12,696 nt of DNA from JBDLRH01 sp039800165 (GTDB lineage Bacteria; Pseudomonadota; Gammaproteobacteria; Burkholderiales; Burkholderiaceae_C): contig JBDLRH010000093.1 in the NCBI GenBank assembly GCA_039800165.1, forward strand, positions 1 through 12,696, given 5' to 3'. The notes under the pieces were generated by a model. The model searched no databases. It worked only from the letters and a program-made list of their open reading frames with translations, and was not told where the DNA came from. How positions within the stretch are numbered: the first letter of the stretch is position 1; every line of letters begins with the position of its first letter. The position numbers and the translations under genes are program-made. Shown piece after piece: positions 1 to 7,318 of the stretch.

Positions 1-1191
<1,191 letters not shown>

Positions 1192-1195
1192 CGCC

Positions 1196-1510
1196 ATGTC
1201 CACCAAGCAGAAAATCCGCATCCGCCTCAAGGCGTTCGACTACAAGCTGATCGACCAGTCGGCCGCCGAGATCGTCGACACCGCCAAGCGCACCGGCGCG
1301 ATCGTCAAGGGCCCGGTGCCCCTGCCGACCCGCATGAAGCGCTTTGACATCCTGCGCTCGCCGCACGTCAACAAGTCCAGCCGCGACCAGTTCGAGATCC
1401 GCACCCATCAGCGCCTGATGGACATCGTGGACCCGACCGACAAGACGGTGGACGCGCTGATGAAGCTCGACCTGCCGGCTGGCGTGGACGTCGAAATCAA
1501 GCTGCAGTGA
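1196..1510 (+). CDS. rpsJ: 30S ribosomal protein S10
   Basis: S10 (uS10) is a small-subunit head protein and, as NusE, a transcription antitermination factor. The 104-residue product matches the usual length (103 in E. coli) and contains the family signature RMKRFDILRSPHVNKSSRDQ around residues 46-65. The ATG at 1196 is chosen because GGAG at 1185-1188, inside the last codons of tuf, sits 7 bases upstream; an in-frame extension back to 1130 would run through tuf and has no support. The gene is only 4 bases after tuf, so it is probably co-transcribed and perhaps translationally coupled with it. Unlike E. coli, where rpsJ heads the S10 operon, a long gap with a new promoter separates it from rplC here. 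Confidence 0.98.
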   Translation: MSTKQKIRIRLKAFDYKLIDQSAAEIVDTAKRTGAIVKGPVPLPTRMKRFDILRSPHVNKSSRDQFEIRTHQRLMDIVDPTDKTVDALMKLDLPAGVDVEIKLQ

Positions 1511-1599
1511 CGCTTGGCCCGGGCCGCCCGAAGGGGCGCCTGGCTGCCGCAGAAGTACCGCCGGGGGCCCGACCCCGGCACCCCGCCTGCCCCCCGGGT
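1511..1599 (+). other. GC-rich intercistronic hairpin region after rpsJ
   Basis: This untranslated stretch holds three possible stem-loops. CGCCC (1525-1529) and GGGCG (1534-1538) enclose a GAAG loop. GCCGGGG (1560-1566) and CCCCGGC (1573-1579) enclose a 6-base loop. CCCGGG is repeated at 1593-1598 and 1605-1610 around TTTGCT, overlapping the -35 region of the next promoter. A 10-bp palindrome, GGCCCGGGCC, lies at 1516-1525. None is followed by a run of T, so they are not classical intrinsic terminators. They could slow polymerase, stabilise the 3' end of a tuf-rpsJ message or take part in Rho-dependent ending. Any role is inferred. Confidence 0.4.
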
Positions 1600-1628
1600 T
1601 TGCTCCCGGGCGGCGCGCGGGCTATAAT
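1600..1628 (+). promoter_or_regulatory. Sigma-70-type promoter for the rplC operon
   Basis: TTGCTC at 1600-1605 and a perfect TATAAT at 1623-1628 are separated by exactly 17 bp, the optimal spacing for the housekeeping sigma factor. The first three bases of the -35 box match consensus. The spacer is almost entirely G and C, so the AT-rich -10 box stands out. Transcription would start near 1634-1636, giving a leader of about 107 bases before rplC. It probably drives rplC through rpsQ independently of the upstream tuf-rpsJ transcript. Confidence 0.75.
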
Positions 1629-1634
1629 TTCGGG

Positions 1635-1742
1635 CTCTGCGCTTTCGGGCGCGGAGATTGATCAACCTTCTTTCGTCCGGCTGCTGCAGCCGGAACGTTG
1701 TCGCCAATTGAAGTGGCAGCGGCGAAAGCACTGGAGAAAACA
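1635..1742 (+). promoter_or_regulatory. Structured 5' leader of the rplC mRNA
   Basis: The predicted untranslated leader can fold into successive hairpins. CTCTGCGC (1635-1642) pairs with GCGCGGAG (1649-1656) with one G-T wobble. TCCGGCT (1676-1682) pairs perfectly with AGCCGGA (1688-1694). TCGCC (1701-1705) can pair with GGCGA (1721-1725). The ribosome binding site GGAG (1733-1736) follows, 6 bases before the rplC ATG. In E. coli the S10 leader binds L4 and regulates the operon; an analogous role here is only a hypothesis, since no L4-binding sequence similarity can be claimed by eye. There is no T-run that would make an obvious attenuator. Confidence 0.45.
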
Positions 1743-2414
1743 ATGAGTCTGAGCAACTCCCTCGGGTTGCTGGGCCGCAAGGTGGGCATGATGCGCCTGT
1801 TCACCGATGACGGGGACGCTGTTCCTGTCACGGTGGTGGACGTCTCTGACAACCGCGTGACCCAGGTCAAGACCCAAGAGAAGGACGGCTATGTGGCCCT
1901 GCAGGTCACCTATGGTTCGCGCAAGTCGTCGCGCGTGACCAAGCCGGCCGCCGGTCACCTCGCCAAGGCGGGCGTGCAAGCCGGTGAAATCATTCAGGAA
2001 TTCCGCGTCAGCGCCGACACCGCCGCCAAATATGCGGCCGGTACCACGCTGCCGGTGACCGCCGTCTTCGCGGTGGGCCAGAAGGTTGACGTGCAGGGCA
2101 CCTCGATCGGCAAGGGCTTCGCCGGCACGATCAAGCGCCACAACTTCGGCTCGCAGCGCGCGTCGCACGGCAACAGCCGTTCGCACAACGTGCCGGGCTC
2201 GATCTCGATGGCCCAGGACCCGGGCCGCGTGTTCCCGGGCAAGCGCATGTCGGGCCACATGGGCGTGGACACCGTGACCACCCAGAACCTCGACGTGATC
2301 CGCATTGACGAAGCGCGCCAGCTGCTGCTGATCAAGGGCGCCGTGCCCGGTTCGCGCGGCGGTTTCGTCACCGTGCGTCCGGCCGTCAAGGCCAAGGCGA
2401 AAGGAGCGAACTGA
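1743..2414 (+). CDS. rplC: 50S ribosomal protein L3
   Basis: L3 (uL3) is an early 23S rRNA assembly protein whose central loop reaches towards the peptidyl-transferase centre. The 223-residue product begins GLLGRKVGMMRLF, the typical start of the family, and carries the loop HGNSRSHNVPGS followed by AQDPGRVFPGKRMSGHMG. Gln158 in AQDPG is probably the counterpart of the glutamine methylated by PrmB in E. coli (assignment by motif only). It is somewhat longer than E. coli L3 (209), as is common in betaproteobacteria. The ATG at 1743 is preceded by GGAG at 1733-1736; an in-frame TTG at 1698 lies inside a leader hairpin and is rejected. The stop TGA shares one base with the rplD ATG. Confidence 0.98.
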   Translation: MSLSNSLGLLGRKVGMMRLFTDDGDAVPVTVVDVSDNRVTQVKTQEKDGYVALQVTYGSRKSSRVTKPAAGHLAKAGVQAGEIIQEFRVSADTAAKYAAGTTLPVTAVFAVGQKVDVQGTSIGKGFAGTIKRHNFGSQRASHGNSRSHNVPGSISMAQDPGRVFPGKRMSGHMGVDTVTTQNLDVIRIDEARQLLLIKGAVPGSRGGFVTVRPAVKAKAKGAN

Positions 2415-3034
2415 TGCAGCTCGAACTCCTCAACGAGCAGGGCCAGGCAGCGTCCAAGGTGGACGCCCCCGAGACCGTGTTCGGCCGTGAATACAACGAA
2501 GCGCTGGTGCACCAGATCGTGGTGGCCTTCCAGGCCAACGCGCGTCAGGGCACCCGTGCCCAGAAAGACCGCGAGCAGGTCAAGCACTCGACCAAGAAGC
2601 CGTTCCGCCAGAAGGGCACCGGTCGCGCCCGCGCCGGCATGACCTCGTCTCCGCTGTGGCGCGGGGGCGGTCGCATCTTCCCGAACAGCCCGGAAGAGAA
2701 CTTCAGCCAGAAGGTCAACAAGAAGATGTACCGCGCCGGCATGGCGTCCATCTTCTCGCAGCTTGCCCGCGAAGGCCGCCTGGCGGTGGTCGATTCGCTC
2801 AAGGTCGACGCACCCAAGACCAAGCTGCTGGCCGCCAAGTTCAAGGCCATGAACCTCGAGTCGGTGATGGTGATTGCCGACGAGATCGATGACAACCTGT
2901 ACCTGGCCTCGCGCAACCTGGCCAACGTGCTGGTGGTCGAGCCGCGCTACGCCGACCCGGTGTCGCTGGTGCACTACAAGAAAGTGCTCGTCACCAAGGG
3001 TGCGATCGACAAACTCAAGGAGATGTTCGCATGA
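2414..3034 (+). CDS. rplD: 50S ribosomal protein L4
   Basis: L4 (uL4) binds 23S rRNA domain I, and its long loop lines the peptide exit tunnel beside L22. In E. coli it also represses the S10 operon. The 206-residue product is of usual length (201 in E. coli) and shows the conserved basic loop KKPFRQKGTGRARAG with the following PLWRGGGRIFP, about residues 56-89. AAGGAG at 2401-2406 lies 7 bases before the ATG, and the start overlaps the rplC stop by one base (TGATG), which favours translational coupling. If L4 regulates this operon, the target is more likely the leader before rplC than one before rpsJ (inference). Confidence 0.98.
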   Translation: MQLELLNEQGQAASKVDAPETVFGREYNEALVHQIVVAFQANARQGTRAQKDREQVKHSTKKPFRQKGTGRARAGMTSSPLWRGGGRIFPNSPEENFSQKVNKKMYRAGMASIFSQLAREGRLAVVDSLKVDAPKTKLLAAKFKAMNLESVMVIADEIDDNLYLASRNLANVLVVEPRYADPVSLVHYKKVLVTKGAIDKLKEMFA

Positions 3035-3345
3035 GCACGCCGAAGTTTGACGAAGGCCGCCTGATGCAGGTGCTGGTGGGCCCGGTCGTGTCCGAGAAGG
3101 CCACCGCCGTTGCCGAGAAGTCCAACGCCGTCACCTTCAAGGTGCTGCGCGACGCCACCAAGCCCGAGATCAAGGCCGCCGTGGAACTGATGTTCAAGGT
3201 CGAGGTCAAGGCCGTGTCGGTGGTCAACACCAAGGGCAAGACCAAGCGCTTCGGACGCACCGTGGGCCGCCGCGACAACGTGCGCAAGGCGTACGTGACG
3301 CTCAAGCCGGGCCAGGAGCTCAACCTCTCCGGGGAGGCCGCTTAA
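3031..3345 (+). CDS. rplW: 50S ribosomal protein L23
   Basis: L23 (uL23) sits at the mouth of the exit tunnel and is the docking site for trigger factor and the signal recognition particle. The 104-residue product has the family features VGPVVSEKAT near the N-terminus, the internal VKAVSVVNTKGKTKRFGR loop and the C-terminal YVTLKPGQ. The gene overlaps rplD by 4 bases (ATGA) and has AAGGAGA at 3017-3023 with a 7-base spacing, so coupling to rplD is likely. Length is close to E. coli L23 (100). Confidence 0.97.
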   Translation: MSTPKFDEGRLMQVLVGPVVSEKATAVAEKSNAVTFKVLRDATKPEIKAAVELMFKVEVKAVSVVNTKGKTKRFGRTVGRRDNVRKAYVTLKPGQELNLSGEAA

Positions 3346-3347
3346 TC

Positions 3348-4172
3348 ATGGCAGTCATCAAGATGAAACCGACTTCGCCCGGCCAGCGCGCCGTGGTGAA
3401 AATCTCGCGTGACCACCTGCACAAGGGTGAGCCGTACGCGCCGCTGCTGGAGCCGCAGTTCCAGAAGGCCGGCCGCAACAACAACGGCCACATCACCACC
3501 CGTCACAAGGGCGGCGGTCACAAGCACCACTACCGCGTGGTGGACTTCCGTCGCAACAAGGACGGCATCCCGGCCAAGGTCGAGCGCATCGAGTACGACC
3601 CGAACCGCACCGCGCACATCGCGCTGGTGTGCTACGCCGACGGCGAGCGCCGCTACATCATCGCCCCGCGTGGCCTTGAGGTGGGCGCCACGCTGCTGAG
3701 CGGTGCAGAGGCCCCGATCCGCGCCGGCAACACCCTGCCGATCCGCAACATCCCGGTGGGCTCGACGATCCACTGCATCGAGCTGCAGCCCGGCAAGGGC
3801 GCGCAGATCGCACGCTCGGCCGGCGCTTCGGCGACGCTGCTGGCGCGCGAGGGCACCTACGCCCAGGTGCGCATGCGCTCGGGCGAGGTTCGCAAGATCC
3901 ACATCGAGTGCCGCGCCACCATTGGCGAAGTGGCCAACGAAGAGCACAGCCTGCGCCAGCTCGGCAAGGCCGGCGTCAAGCGCCACATGGGCATCCGCCC
4001 GACGGTGCGTGGCGTGGCCATGAACCCGATCGACCATCCGCACGGTGGTGGCGAGGGCCGCACCGGCACCGGCAAGCCGCCGGTCGATCCGTGGGGCAAC
4101 CTGACGAAGGGCTACCGCACGCGCAACAACAAGCGCACGCAGACCTTCATCGTCTCGCGCCGCAAGAAATAA
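3348..4172 (+). CDS. rplB: 50S ribosomal protein L2
   Basis: L2 (uL2) is a universal large-subunit protein needed for subunit association and peptidyl-transferase activity. The 274-residue product matches the usual length (273 in E. coli). It begins with the conserved IKMKPTSPGQR, has GRNNNGHITTRHKGGGHK around residues 43-60, and ends with the C-terminal signature NPIDHPHGGGEGR at 226-238, in which His230 corresponds to the important His229 of E. coli. The ATG is 2 bases after the rplW stop, with GGGGAGG at 3331-3337 as a strong ribosome binding site inside the end of rplW. Confidence 0.98.
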   Translation: MAVIKMKPTSPGQRAVVKISRDHLHKGEPYAPLLEPQFQKAGRNNNGHITTRHKGGGHKHHYRVVDFRRNKDGIPAKVERIEYDPNRTAHIALVCYADGERRYIIAPRGLEVGATLLSGAEAPIRAGNTLPIRNIPVGSTIHCIELQPGKGAQIARSAGASATLLAREGTYAQVRMRSGEVRKIHIECRATIGEVANEEHSLRQLGKAGVKRHMGIRPTVRGVAMNPIDHPHGGGEGRTGTGKPPVDPWGNLTKGYRTRNNKRTQTFIVSRRKK

Positions 4173-4184
4173 GGGGTTGACGAC

Positions 4185-4463
4185 ATGACTCGTTCTCTGA
4201 AAAAAGGTCCGTTCGTCGACCACCACCTGCTGGCCAAGGTCGAAAAGGCCGTTGCCACCAAGGACAAGAAGCCGGTGAAGACCTGGTCGCGCCGCTCGAT
4301 GATCCTGCCCGAGTTCATTGGCCTGACAATTGCCGTGCACAACGGCAAGCAGCATGTGCCGGTGTACATCACCGACCAGATGGTCGGCCACAAGCTCGGT
4401 GAATTCGCACTCACCCGCACCTTCAAGGGCCACCCGGCCGACAAGAAGGTTGTGAAGAAGTAA
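4185..4463 (+). CDS. rpsS: 30S ribosomal protein S19
   Basis: S19 (uS19) is in the head of the small subunit beside S13 and contacts A-site tRNA through the B1 bridge region. The 92-residue product is the normal length. It starts with the universal TRSLKKGPFVDHHLL and carries RRSMILPEFIG and the C-terminal VGHKLGEFALTRTFKGH signature. AAGGGG at 4171-4176, overlapping the rplB stop codon, lies 8 bases before the ATG. The gene is followed immediately by rplV, whose ribosome binding site overlaps the rpsS stop. Confidence 0.98.
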   Translation: MTRSLKKGPFVDHHLLAKVEKAVATKDKKPVKTWSRRSMILPEFIGLTIAVHNGKQHVPVYITDQMVGHKLGEFALTRTFKGHPADKKVVKK

Positions 4464-4466
4464 GGA
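4462..4466 (+). promoter_or_regulatory. Ribosome binding site that decides the rplV start
   Basis: AAGGA overlaps the rpsS stop TAA. It ends 6 bases before the ATG at 4473 but directly abuts the in-frame ATG at 4467. Only the downstream ATG has workable spacing, so L22 should begin MET rather than MAMET. The MET start also matches the known N-terminus of E. coli L22. Confidence 0.75.
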
Positions 4467-4472
4467 ATGGCC

Positions 4473-4802
4473 ATGGAAACACGTGCAGTCCTCAAAGGTG
4501 TCCGCCTGTCGGTGGACAAGGGCCGTCTGGTGGCCGACCTGATCCGCGGCAAGAAAGTGGATCAGGCCCTCAACATCCTGAACTTCACCCAGAAAAAGGG
4601 TGCAGTGATCGTGCGCAAGGTGCTCGAGTCGGCGATCGCCAACGCCGAGCACAACGACGGTGCCGACATCGACGAGCTGAAGGTCAAGACCATCTACGTC
4701 GAGCAGGGCGCCACGCTCAAGCGCTTCACCGCGCGCGCCAAAGGCCGCGGCAACCGCATCAGCAAGCCCACGTGCCATGTGTACGTGACGGTCGGCAACT
4801 GA
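4473..4802 (+). CDS. rplV: 50S ribosomal protein L22
   Basis: L22 (uL22) has a globular surface domain and a beta-hairpin that lines the exit tunnel opposite L4; changes there give macrolide resistance in other bacteria. The 109-residue product (110 in E. coli) contains the conserved KGRLVADLIRGKKVDQAL near residues 16-33, the VRKVLESAIANAEHN helix, and the hairpin and tail GATLKRFTARAKGRGNRI with the typical HVYVTVG end. The start is set by AAGGA at 4462-4466; an in-frame ATG six bases earlier has no spacing from it. The hairpin shows no visible deletion or insertion. Confidence 0.97.
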   Translation: METRAVLKGVRLSVDKGRLVADLIRGKKVDQALNILNFTQKKGAVIVRKVLESAIANAEHNDGADIDELKVKTIYVEQGATLKRFTARAKGRGNRISKPTCHVYVTVGN

Positions 4803-4818
4803 AAGGCCCGGAAGAACC

Positions 4819-5715
4819 ATGGGACAAAAAATCCATCCGACCGGCTTTCGCCTGTCTGTCAGCCGCAACTGGGCCAGCCGCTGGTACGCGGGCAACCGCG
4901 ACTTCGCCGGCATGCTGGCCGACGACATCAAGGTGCGTGAGTACCTGAAGGCCAAGCTCAAGAACGCCGCGGTCTCGCGCGTGATGATCGAGCGCCCCGC
5001 CAAGAACGCCCGCATCACCATCTACTCGGCGCGTCCGGGTGTGGTGATCGGCAAGAAGGGCGAGGACATCGAGAACCTGAAGAAGGAACTCGCCACCCGC
5101 CTGGGCGTGCCGGTTGCAGTGAACATCGAGGAAGTGCGCAAGCCCGAGATCGATGCCCAGCTGATCGCCGACAGCATCACCCAGCAGCTCGAGAAGCGCA
5201 TCATGTTCCGCCGCGCGATGAAGCGCGCCATGCAGAACGCGATGCGCCTGGGCGCGCAGGGCATCAAGATCATGTCCTCGGGACGCCTGAACGGCATCGA
5301 GATCGCACGCACCGAGTGGTACCGCGAAGGCCGCGTGCCGCTGCACACGCTGCGCGCCGATATCGACTACGGCTTCTCCGAAGCCAAGACGACGTATGGC
5401 GTGATCGGTGTGAAGGTGTGGGTCTACAAGGGCGACACGCTCGGCCGCGGTGACGCGCCTGCGGCCCTGGAGCCCCGTGCCGACGAAGAGCGCCGTCCGC
5501 GCGGCCCGCGCCGCGATGGCCGTCCGGGCGACCGTCCGGCCGGTGAGCGCCGTGGCGGCCCGCGCCGCGTTGCCGGCGCCGGCAACGTCGCGCCCGCTGA
5601 CGGCAGCGACAAGCCCGCAGAAGCCACAGGTGCCGATGCACCGAAAACTACCGTTAAGCGCGTTCGCAAGGTCGCCGCGCCGGCTGCTCCCGCAGCTGAC
5701 GGTAAAGGAGAGTAA
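4819..5715 (+). CDS. rpsC: 30S ribosomal protein S3 with long C-terminal extension
   Basis: S3 (uS3) forms part of the mRNA entry channel and contributes to helicase activity there. The 298-residue product starts GQKIHPTGFRL, has a type II KH domain with the GKKG loop at 78-81, and a conserved C-terminal domain ending VKVWVYKGDTLGR at about residue 210. E. coli S3 has 233 residues, so roughly residues 211-298 are an extension. Its first half is rich in Arg, Pro and Gly (RRPRGPRR, RRGGPRR), its second half in Ala, Pro and Lys. Extended S3 tails are known in Burkholderiales, but this one is long. The ribosome binding site GGAAGA at 4810-4815 is weaker than its neighbours'. Confidence 0.97.
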   Translation: MGQKIHPTGFRLSVSRNWASRWYAGNRDFAGMLADDIKVREYLKAKLKNAAVSRVMIERPAKNARITIYSARPGVVIGKKGEDIENLKKELATRLGVPVAVNIEEVRKPEIDAQLIADSITQQLEKRIMFRRAMKRAMQNAMRLGAQGIKIMSSGRLNGIEIARTEWYREGRVPLHTLRADIDYGFSEAKTTYGVIGVKVWVYKGDTLGRGDAPAALEPRADEERRPRGPRRDGRPGDRPAGERRGGPRRVAGAGNVAPADGSDKPAEATGADAPKTTVKRVRKVAAPAAPAADGKGE

Positions 5716-5717
5716 AC

Positions 5718-6134
5718 ATGCTGCAACCCGCTCGCCGCAAATTCCGCAAAGAGCAAAAAGGCCGCAACACCGGCATCGCCACCCGTGGCAACACGGTGGC
5801 GTTCGGCGACTTCGGCCTGAAGTCCACGGACCGCGGTCGCCTGACCGCCCGCCAGATCGAGGCGGCGCGTCGTGCCATTTCGCGTCACGTCAAGCGTGGC
5901 GGCCGCATCTGGATCCGCGTCTTCCCCGACAAGCCGATCTCGCAGAAGCCTGCCGAGGTCCGCATGGGCAACGGCAAGGGCAACCCCGAGTACTACGTGG
6001 CCGAGATCCAGCCGGGCAAGGTGCTGTACGAGATCGTCGGCGTGCCCGAGGAACTCGCACGCGAGGCCTTCAAGCTCGCCGCGGCCAAGCTGCCGCTGCG
6101 CACCACGTTCGTCAGCCGCATGCTCGGCACCTGA
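5718..6134 (+). CDS. rplP: 50S ribosomal protein L16
   Basis: L16 (uL16) helps place A-site tRNA acceptor ends in the large subunit and is a late assembly protein. The 138-residue product is the standard length (136 in E. coli). It begins MLQPARRKFRKEQKGRN and carries the conserved RQIEAARRAISRHVKRGG, IWIRVFPDKPIS and RMGNGKGNPEYYVA segments. A very strong ribosome binding site, AAAGGAGA at 5704-5711, lies in the last codons of rpsC, 6 bases before the ATG, and only 2 bases separate the genes. Confidence 0.98.
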   Translation: MLQPARRKFRKEQKGRNTGIATRGNTVAFGDFGLKSTDRGRLTARQIEAARRAISRHVKRGGRIWIRVFPDKPISQKPAEVRMGNGKGNPEYYVAEIQPGKVLYEIVGVPEELAREAFKLAAAKLPLRTTFVSRMLGT

Positions 6135-6148
6135 TCAGGAGAATCGAC

Positions 6149-6358
6149 ATGACGAAAGCTGCTGAACTGCGCGCCAAGGACGAGGCCGCGATCGCTGAAG
6201 AGGTGAAGTCGCTGCAGAAGGCCCACTTCGGCCTGCGCATGCAAAAGGCCACCCAACAGCTCAACAACACCGCCTCGCTGCGCCTGACGCGCCGCGACAT
6301 CGCGCGTGCCAAGACCCTGCTGGCTGAGAAGCAGGCCGCGGCCCGCGCCAAGGCCTAA
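6149..6358 (+). CDS. rpmC: 50S ribosomal protein L29
   Basis: L29 (uL29) is a small helical protein near the exit tunnel, next to L23. The 69-residue product is slightly longer than E. coli L29 (63) and shows the expected all-helical pattern, with AEEVKSLQKAHFGLRMQKATQ followed by the conserved RRDIARAKTLL near residues 48-58. AGGAGA at 6137-6142 is 6 bases before the ATG. It sits between rplP and rpsQ as expected for the S10 cluster. An in-frame open stretch running back to 5450 crosses rpsC and rplP and is not part of the gene. Confidence 0.96.
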   Translation: MTKAAELRAKDEAAIAEEVKSLQKAHFGLRMQKATQQLNNTASLRLTRRDIARAKTLLAEKQAAARAKA

Positions 6359-6362
6359 GGAG
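6357..6362 (+). promoter_or_regulatory. Ribosome binding site that decides the rpsQ start
   Basis: AAGGAG overlaps the rpmC stop TAA and lies 5 bases before the ATG at 6368. An in-frame GTG at 6362 overlaps the last base of this motif and so cannot be the start it serves. This places the S17 N-terminus at MTEAKQ. Confidence 0.75.
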
Positions 6363-6367
6363 TGACC

Positions 6368-6637
6368 ATGACGGAAGCCAAACAATCCCTCAAGCGCACC
6401 CTGATCGGCAAGGTGGTGAGCGACAAGCGTGCCAAGACGGTCACCGTGCTGGTCGAGCGTCGCGTCAAGCACGAGCTCTACGGCAAGATCGTTGCCAAGT
6501 CGAGCAAGTACCACGCGCACGACGAAAAGGGCGAATACAAGACGGGCGACGTGATCGAGATCACCGAGAGCCGTCCGATCTCCAAGACCAAGAACTGGGT
6601 GGCGACCCGCCTGGTGGAGAAGGCCGCAGAGGTCTGA
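6368..6637 (+). CDS. rpsQ: 30S ribosomal protein S17
   Basis: S17 (uS17) is a primary 16S rRNA-binding protein with an OB fold. The 89-residue product (84 in E. coli) has LIGKVVSDKRAKTVTVLVER at the N-terminal strands, KYHAHDEKGEYKTGDVIEI in the middle, and ends in the family signature ESRPISKTKNWVATRLVEKA. It is the last ribosomal gene here: a strong terminator begins 40 bases after its stop, whereas in E. coli rplN of the spc operon follows. Confidence 0.97.
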   Translation: MTEAKQSLKRTLIGKVVSDKRAKTVTVLVERRVKHELYGKIVAKSSKYHAHDEKGEYKTGDVIEITESRPISKTKNWVATRLVEKAAEV

Positions 6638-6654
6638 CCTCCCGCGTCTTGTCC

Positions 6655-6670
6655 GACCTGCCTGCAGGTC
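6655..6670 (+). repeat. Small inverted repeat before the S10 terminator
   Basis: GACCTG and CAGGTC pair perfectly around a CCTG loop. It lies between the rpsQ stop and the main terminator hairpin and may simply be part of the 3' end structure of the message. Confidence 0.4.
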
Positions 6671-6676
6671 TGAGCG

Positions 6677-6702
6677 AAACGGCCCACAATGTGGGCCGTT
6701 TT
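6677..6702 (+). terminator. Intrinsic terminator of the S10 operon
   Basis: AAACGGCCCAC (6677-6687) and GTGGGCCGTTT (6691-6701) form a perfect 11-bp stem with an AAT loop. The 3' arm runs into TTTT (6699-6702). This is a textbook Rho-independent terminator on the + strand, 40 bases after the rpsQ stop. It separates the ribosomal-protein operon from the peroxiredoxin gene. Confidence 0.88.
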
Positions 6703-6770
6703 CCTTGGGGCGGTGCCCGTGCTGGGCTGCCCTGTTTCTTTTGACCGCAATCCGCTATCCGGAGACTTCC

Positions 6771-7277
6771 ATGATCAAAGTTGGTGACCGCCTTCCGTCC
6801 GCTACCCTGATGGAGTTCCACGACACCGAGTCCGAGGGCTGCAGCATCGGCCCCAACCCGGTGGACGTGGCCAAGGCCTGTGCCGGCAAGACGATCGCGC
6901 TGTTCGCGCTGCCCGGTGCCTTCACGCCCACCTGCTCGGCCAAGCACGTGCCGGGCTATGTCGAGAAGTTCAACGAGTTCAAGGCCGCCGGCGTGGACGA
7001 GATCTGGTGCGTGAGCGTGAACGACGCCTTCGTGATGGGCGCCTGGGCGCGCGACCAGAAGACCGGCGGCAAGGTGCGCATGCTGGGCGACGGCAGCGCC
7101 GACTTCACCAAGGCCACCGGCCTGACGCTGGACCTGACGGCACGCGGCATGGGCCTGCGCAGCAACCGCTACTCGATGCTGGTCAAGGACGGCGTGGTCA
7201 AGACGCTGAACATCGAGGCGCCGGGCAAGTTCGAGGTGAGCGACGCCGGCACGATGCTGACCCAGGCCAAGGCCTGA
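6771..7277 (+). CDS. Prx5-type peroxiredoxin
   Basis: This thiol peroxidase of the peroxiredoxin 5 group probably reduces hydrogen peroxide and alkyl hydroperoxides in the cytoplasm. The 168-residue product has the active-site motif PGAFTPTCS at 48-56, with peroxidatic Cys55 and the supporting Thr52. The conserved LRSNRYSMLVKDG follows at 129-141, with Arg130 near the active site. Other cysteines are at 24, 37 and 80; none lies near residue 151, where the resolving cysteine of atypical 2-Cys PRDX5 is found. There is no C-terminal glutaredoxin domain of the kind fused in Haemophilus, so an external thiol reductant is likely (inference). The ATG at 6771 has GGAG at 6761-6764; a longer in-frame reading from 6705 would begin next to the terminator and is rejected. 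Confidence 0.92.
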   Translation: MIKVGDRLPSATLMEFHDTESEGCSIGPNPVDVAKACAGKTIALFALPGAFTPTCSAKHVPGYVEKFNEFKAAGVDEIWCVSVNDAFVMGAWARDQKTGGKVRMLGDGSADFTKATGLTLDLTARGMGLRSNRYSMLVKDGVVKTLNIEAPGKFEVSDAGTMLTQAKA

Positions 7278-7318
7278 TTCATGCCCACAGGCGGGGGCTG
7301 GCCGTGTGGCGGCCCGCG

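Noticed and set aside
1698..1742. A TTG start adding 15 residues to L3
   Set aside because: The extension sits within the folded leader and does not match L3 N-termini, while the ATG at 1743 has a well-spaced GGAG.
3342..5021. A 559-codon open frame antisense to rplB, rpsS, rplV and the start of rpsC
   Set aside because: It mirrors four certain ribosomal genes, has no start context and resembles no family. Long antisense frames are expected in high-GC coding DNA.
5450..6148. An open frame leading into rpmC that could be an overlapping gene inside rpsC and rplP
   Set aside because: It is an out-of-frame shadow of rpsC and rplP with skewed Arg/Pro/Ala composition; rpmC has its own ATG and a strong ribosome binding site.
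6741..6770. TTGACC upstream of the peroxiredoxin as a -35 box
   Set aside because: The -10 position at the right spacing falls on the ribosome binding site and start region, with no TATAAT-like sequence.
7278..7318. A bidirectional terminator between the convergent peroxiredoxin and GNAT genes
   Set aside because: CCACA and TGTGG can pair across a 15-base interior, but the stem is short and there are no flanking T-runs on either strand.
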